A stretch of 16,478 nucleotides of DNA from Phycisphaerales bacterium UBA1910 (GTDB lineage: Bacteria > Planctomycetota > Phycisphaerae > Phycisphaerales > UBA1924): positions 19,825 through 36,302 of the forward strand of contig DDGE01000031.1 in the NCBI GenBank assembly GCA_002337545.1. The letters are read 5' to 3'. The notes below the pieces were generated by a model, which worked only from the letters and a program-made list of their open reading frames with translations, ran no database searches and was not told the origin of the DNA. The translations under genes and the position numbers were made by a program. Of this stretch, positions 14,020-16,478 are shown in pieces. Within the stretch, counting starts at the first letter, position 1. The number at the start of each line of letters is the position of its first letter.

Positions 14020-14061
14020 AAAAAAAGCCCGGATCGGGGAGATCCACCCGGATCAGATCCG
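14020..14061 (-). promoter_or_regulatory. Terminator-like leader with four alternating GGATC/GATCC segments upstream of the O-antigen-ligase gene
   Basis: On the minus strand, segments GGATC (14060-14056), GATCC (14054-14050), GGATC (14045-14041) and GATCC (14035-14031) are followed by CGGGC-type sequence and seven T (14026-14020). Segments 1+2 and 3+4 can pair, or 2+3 can pair instead. That is the layout of an attenuator. The stem nearest the T-run is only four pairs (CCCG-ATC-CGGG). It lies 67 bases before the ATG at 13953. The rest of the 172-base divergent gap holds no gene. Confidence 0.35.
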
Positions 14062-14125
14062 AATACATAGATGGTAAGCATGATTATTGTGTCGGAGGCG
14101 AGTGTTTCCGGACAGGAGTAGACCC

Positions 14126-15916
14126 ATGGACGATATCCGCAATGTGATCCAACGCGCTGCACGCCGACTGTTCCTGATCGACCTTCTCGGGACGATCGCC
14201 TTCAGCGCGTTCATCGTCCTGTGCGCCCTCGCGGGTCTGCGTATCGCGCAGAAACTCTTCCCGACATTCGAGATCGATTGGATGCTCGCCGGGCTGATCG
14301 GGCTCGGCGCAACCCTCGCGATGGCACTGATCGCCTCGCTCGTGCGCCGCCCGGACGATGATGCTGTTGCACGCACGATCGACGAAAAAGCCGGGCTGCG
14401 CGAGACCATCTCCACGGCCCTCTGCGTCGACGAGAACAACGACAACTGGTCCAAGGCCATCGTGGGCGATGCCTCCAATCGCGCCAAGCGTGTGATCATC
14501 AAGGACACCCTCCCCATCGAAGCCCCCAAACGCTCGTACCTCCCGCTGATCGCGGGCACGGTGCTGCTCGGCGTCTGGTGGATCCCCGGCACAGACCTCA
14601 TGGGGCTGCTCGAACAGAAGGAACAACAGCAGGCCAACGACCGACAGATGCAGGAAGTTCGCGCCGAGGTGGAGAACACCGAAGACCTGATCGAACAGAT
14701 CAAGGCAAAGACCGGCGTCGAGATGGAGGCCTTTGGCGAAGAGACCGCGCCGGAACTCACACCCGAGTCCACCGAGTTCGTTGATCCTCAGGAGATCGCA
14801 CGCAGCGCGATCAAGGAGCTTACCTCGCTCTCCGACAAGCTCGAAGAACAACGCAACGGCGAGGAAGGCGCAACCTTTGACGCGATCAAGGACATGACGC
14901 GCCAGCTCAACACCCCCAAGGACGGGCCGATGACGGAGATGGCGCGTGCGATGGCACGCGGGGATTTCTCCGAAGCCAAGCAGCAACTCGAAGACCTCGC
15001 AGAAGCGATCCAGAGCGGGGAGATGAGCGAGGAACAGAAGCAGCAGGCCGCGGAACAACTCGAAGCCATGAAGCAACAGCTCGAGCAACTCGCGGACAAC
15101 CGTCAGCAGCTCGAAGAACAACTCAAGGCTGCCGGCCTGAGCGAACAGCAGGCACAGCAGATGGCAACCGACCCCGAAGCCCTCAAGAAGGCGCTTCAGG
15201 AGGCGGGCGCGAGCGAGGAGCAGGCCCAGCAACTCGCACAGGCAGCACAGGCGCAGCAGCGTGCATCCGACGCGGCATCTTCCATGGCCCAGTCCATGGG
15301 GCAGATGGCGTCCGGGATGCAACAGAACAACCCTGATTCCATGTCGCAGGGACTCGATTCCATGTCGGGGCAGCTTTCCAGTATGGAAATGATGCAGCAG
15401 GAAATGAACTCACTCGACTCCGCGATGGGTCAGTGCCAGAGCCAGCTCGCCAAGCTCGGCGAATGCTCCGGCGGCGGGCAGGGACAAGGTCAGGGATTCG
15501 GTCAGGACGCGAAGTGGGGCAACACGGGACAGTACGCCCAAGGGAACTCCCAAGGATTCGGCTCCGGTTCCGGCGGCCCGGGGCAGGGATTGGGACAGGG
15601 ACCAGACGCCCAAGCGGCGGACTACATGCTCAAAAAGGAACGCGCCGAGGTAGACACAACCAACGATGGCCCGGTGATCGCATCGACGATGGTTCAGGGA
15701 ACACAGATCAAGGGCGAATCCTCCGCGACCTTCTCCAACGCCGTCCAGAGCGCAACCACCCAGGCAGCTGAAGCGATCGAGACCAAACGCGTGCCCCGCA
15801 AGCACGAGAACGCGGTCCAGCACTACTTCGGGAAACTCGACAACGAGGCGAAGAAAGCAAGCGGCGAGTCTACCCCGCCACCGGCACAGGGCGAAGACGC
15901 AAAATCGGGCAACTGA
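14126..15916 (+). CDS. Gln-rich coiled-coil membrane protein of planctomycete type, function unknown
   Basis: The 596-residue protein has two N-terminal membrane helices (about 17-42 and 53-72) and a third at about 139-153. A long, highly charged Gln/Glu-rich coiled coil follows (about 160-440, e.g. EEQKQQAAEQLEAMKQQLEQ), then a Gly/Gln low-complexity stretch (449-492). The C-terminal segment contains VPRKHENAVQHYFGKL. I recognise the general style from planctomycete genomes, where similar proteins with a Pro-x-x-(x)5-Ala-Val-x-x-Tyr-Phe tail occur, sometimes near MoxR/VWA gene sets, but no such genes are visible here and no function should be assigned. AGGAG at 14114-14118, seven bases before ATG 14126, fixes the start. 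A strong terminator follows 31 bases after the stop. Confidence 0.85.
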   Translation: MDDIRNVIQRAARRLFLIDLLGTIAFSAFIVLCALAGLRIAQKLFPTFEIDWMLAGLIGLGATLAMALIASLVRRPDDDAVARTIDEKAGLRETISTALCVDENNDNWSKAIVGDASNRAKRVIIKDTLPIEAPKRSYLPLIAGTVLLGVWWIPGTDLMGLLEQKEQQQANDRQMQEVRAEVENTEDLIEQIKAKTGVEMEAFGEETAPELTPESTEFVDPQEIARSAIKELTSLSDKLEEQRNGEEGATFDAIKDMTRQLNTPKDGPMTEMARAMARGDFSEAKQQLEDLAEAIQSGEMSEEQKQQAAEQLEAMKQQLEQLADNRQQLEEQLKAAGLSEQQAQQMATDPEALKKALQEAGASEEQAQQLAQAAQAQQRASDAASSMAQSMGQMASGMQQNNPDSMSQGLDSMSGQLSSMEMMQQEMNSLDSAMGQCQSQLAKLGECSGGGQGQGQGFGQDAKWGNTGQYAQGNSQGFGSGSGGPGQGLGQGPDAQAADYMLKKERAEVDTTNDGPVIASTMVQGTQIKGESSATFSNAVQSATTQAAEAIETKRVPRKHENAVQHYFGKLDNEAKKASGESTPPPAQGEDAKSGN

Positions 15917-15940
15917 ATCAACCCGGGAGCATCTCATCGG

Positions 15941-15946
15941 TACCAT
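15941..15946 (+). promoter_or_regulatory. Candidate -10 element TACCAT upstream of the lipoprotein gene
   Basis: TACCAT fits TANNNT and ends five bases before ATG 15952. Transcription from it would start at or beside the start codon, giving a leaderless message. The preceding ATCGG resembles the context at 2044-2053 before another SD-less gene. No clear -35 is visible. Confidence 0.3.
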
Positions 15947-15947
15947 G

Positions 15948-15972
15948 AGCCATGCAACGCATGGCTTTTTCT
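15948..15972 (+). terminator. Strong intrinsic terminator after the Gln-rich membrane protein, overlapping the next start codon
   Basis: AGCCATGC (15948-15955) and GCATGGCT (15959-15966) pair perfectly over eight bases around the loop AAC, and are followed directly by TTTTCT after the closing T. This is a textbook Rho-independent terminator, 31 bases after the stop at 15914-15916. It contains both candidate start codons (15952 and 15961) of the downstream lipoprotein. Confidence 0.8.
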
Positions 15973-16478
15973 ATTATCGGCGCGGCGCTCATCCTCATCG
16001 GGTGCGGACGCAGCGAGACAGACTCCGAAACCACAACCGGTGAGCCCCAGCGCGTCACGCTGTACACAAGCGTCGACGACGAGTTCGCACGCATGGTCGT
16101 CGCGCAGTTCGAAGAGGAGACCGGGATTTCGGTCGATGTGCTGGGCGATACCGAAGCAACCAAAACCACAGGGCTCGTCACCCGCCTCCAGAGCGAGGAG
16201 GACAACCCGACATGCGATGTCTGGTGGGCGAGCGAGCCCATGGGCACGATCCTGCTGGCGCGTGACGGGGTGCTTGAGCCCGGCGGGATGGAGGGGACGG
16301 TCGGCGAAGATTGGCCCAACGAGTTGCACGCCCAGGATTGGTCGTGGGTCGGGACCGCGCTGCGTTCACGGGTGATCGTCTACGCGCCGGGGCGTGTGGA
16401 GGAGCCTCCGACTTCGATGCATGAGCTGATCGACCCCAAATACAAGGGGCGAATCGGCATGGCCCGCCCACAGTTCGG
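15952..16478 (+). CDS. Iron-type ABC transporter substrate-binding lipoprotein, 3'-truncated by the window end
   Basis: The frame is open from 15952 to the last base. A short lipoprotein signal (MQRMAFSIIGAALILIGC, lipobox LIGC with Cys18) is followed by a Ser/Thr-rich linker and the start of a periplasmic binding fold: VTLYTSVDDEFARMVVAQFEEETGISVDV, then TRLQSEEDNPTCDVWWASEP, DWSWVGTALRSRVIVYAP and ELIDPKYKGRIGMARPQF. This order is that of the Fe(3+)/thiamine-type (FbpA/AfuA-like) extracellular solute-binding family. The ligand is not certain. Permease and ATPase genes would be expected beyond the window. An in-frame TGA at 15946 excludes earlier starts. No good ribosome binding site is spaced for 15952, and the start lies within a terminator hairpin. 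Confidence 0.88.
   Translation, partial: MQRMAFSIIGAALILIGCGRSETDSETTTGEPQRVTLYTSVDDEFARMVVAQFEEETGISVDVLGDTEATKTTGLVTRLQSEEDNPTCDVWWASEPMGTILLARDGVLEPGGMEGTVGEDWPNELHAQDWSWVGTALRSRVIVYAPGRVEEPPTSMHELIDPKYKGRIGMARPQF

Noticed and set aside
13067..14077. A 336-codon plus-strand frame opposite the O-antigen-ligase gene
   Set aside because: Its composition (Ile/Pro/Ser/Arg) is a mirror of membrane-helix codons and it lacks any recognisable domain.
14084..15322. A Leu/Glu-rich 412-codon minus-strand frame opposite the Gln-rich membrane protein
   Set aside because: It is generated by the antisense of Gln- and Glu-rich codons. The plus-strand gene has a ribosome binding site, membrane helices and a terminator.

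Overview
The window is GC-rich, gene-dense bacterial DNA that most resembles a planctomycete of the class Phycisphaerae. The lineage call rests on three secreted proteins ending in a short EF-hand-like dockerin that stops at or near Gly-Cys, on the FG-GAP and 'choice-of-anchor Q' beta-helix architectures, and on the large Gln-rich membrane protein. It is inferred from protein style, not from a marker-gene comparison.

Region 1 (1-1341): the 3' part of dnaX (DNA polymerase III tau/gamma), then ybaB/ebfC, in the common dnaX-ybaB order but without recR. dnaX is split over two frames at an A7 run. An AAGGAG Shine-Dalgarno-like motif lies 10 nt upstream of a correctly phased A AAA AAA heptamer, a TGA stop follows one codon after it, and a hairpin lies beyond. 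This looks like a programmed -1 frameshift cassette whose output is reversed relative to Escherichia coli: the unshifted frame gives the short product and the shifted frame gives tau. A perfect 28-bp inverted repeat (REP-like) closes the region.

Region 2 (1351-6888): a co-directional series encoding a Nudix hydrolase, a cyclodeaminase/cyclohydrolase-family protein (FTCD_C/FchA type), an RsbU/SpoIIE-type PP2C phosphatase, a YkgJ-type CxxCxxCC metal-binding protein, an MsbA-like ABC exporter half-transporter, and a small protein with a ClpX-like zinc finger and a second CxxC pair. Several joints are 4-base or 1-base stop/start overlaps, which suggests translational coupling.

Region 3 (6889-9747): on the minus strand, a large secreted FG-GAP protein (14 Asp-rich calcium-binding-like repeats plus dockerin) and tRNA-Ser(UGA). 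On the minus strand the order is tRNA promoter, tRNA, weak terminator, promoter, FG-GAP gene. A palindrome-rich gap separates the FG-GAP gene from region 2.

Region 4 (9748-12611): two tandem, overlapping paralogues encoding secreted right-handed beta-helix proteins with choice-of-anchor-Q-like ends and the same dockerin. Their promoter candidate contains a palindrome between the -35 and -10 boxes. Together with the FG-GAP protein they form a surface/exoprotein cluster.

Region 5 (12592-16478): a convergent O-antigen-ligase/polymerase-type membrane protein, a divergent 596-residue Gln-rich coiled-coil membrane protein, and the start of an iron-type extracellular solute-binding lipoprotein that runs off the end. 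The lipoprotein's only plausible ATG start codons lie inside a strong intrinsic-terminator hairpin that also ends the preceding gene.

No CRISPR array, transposase, integrase or phage gene was seen.
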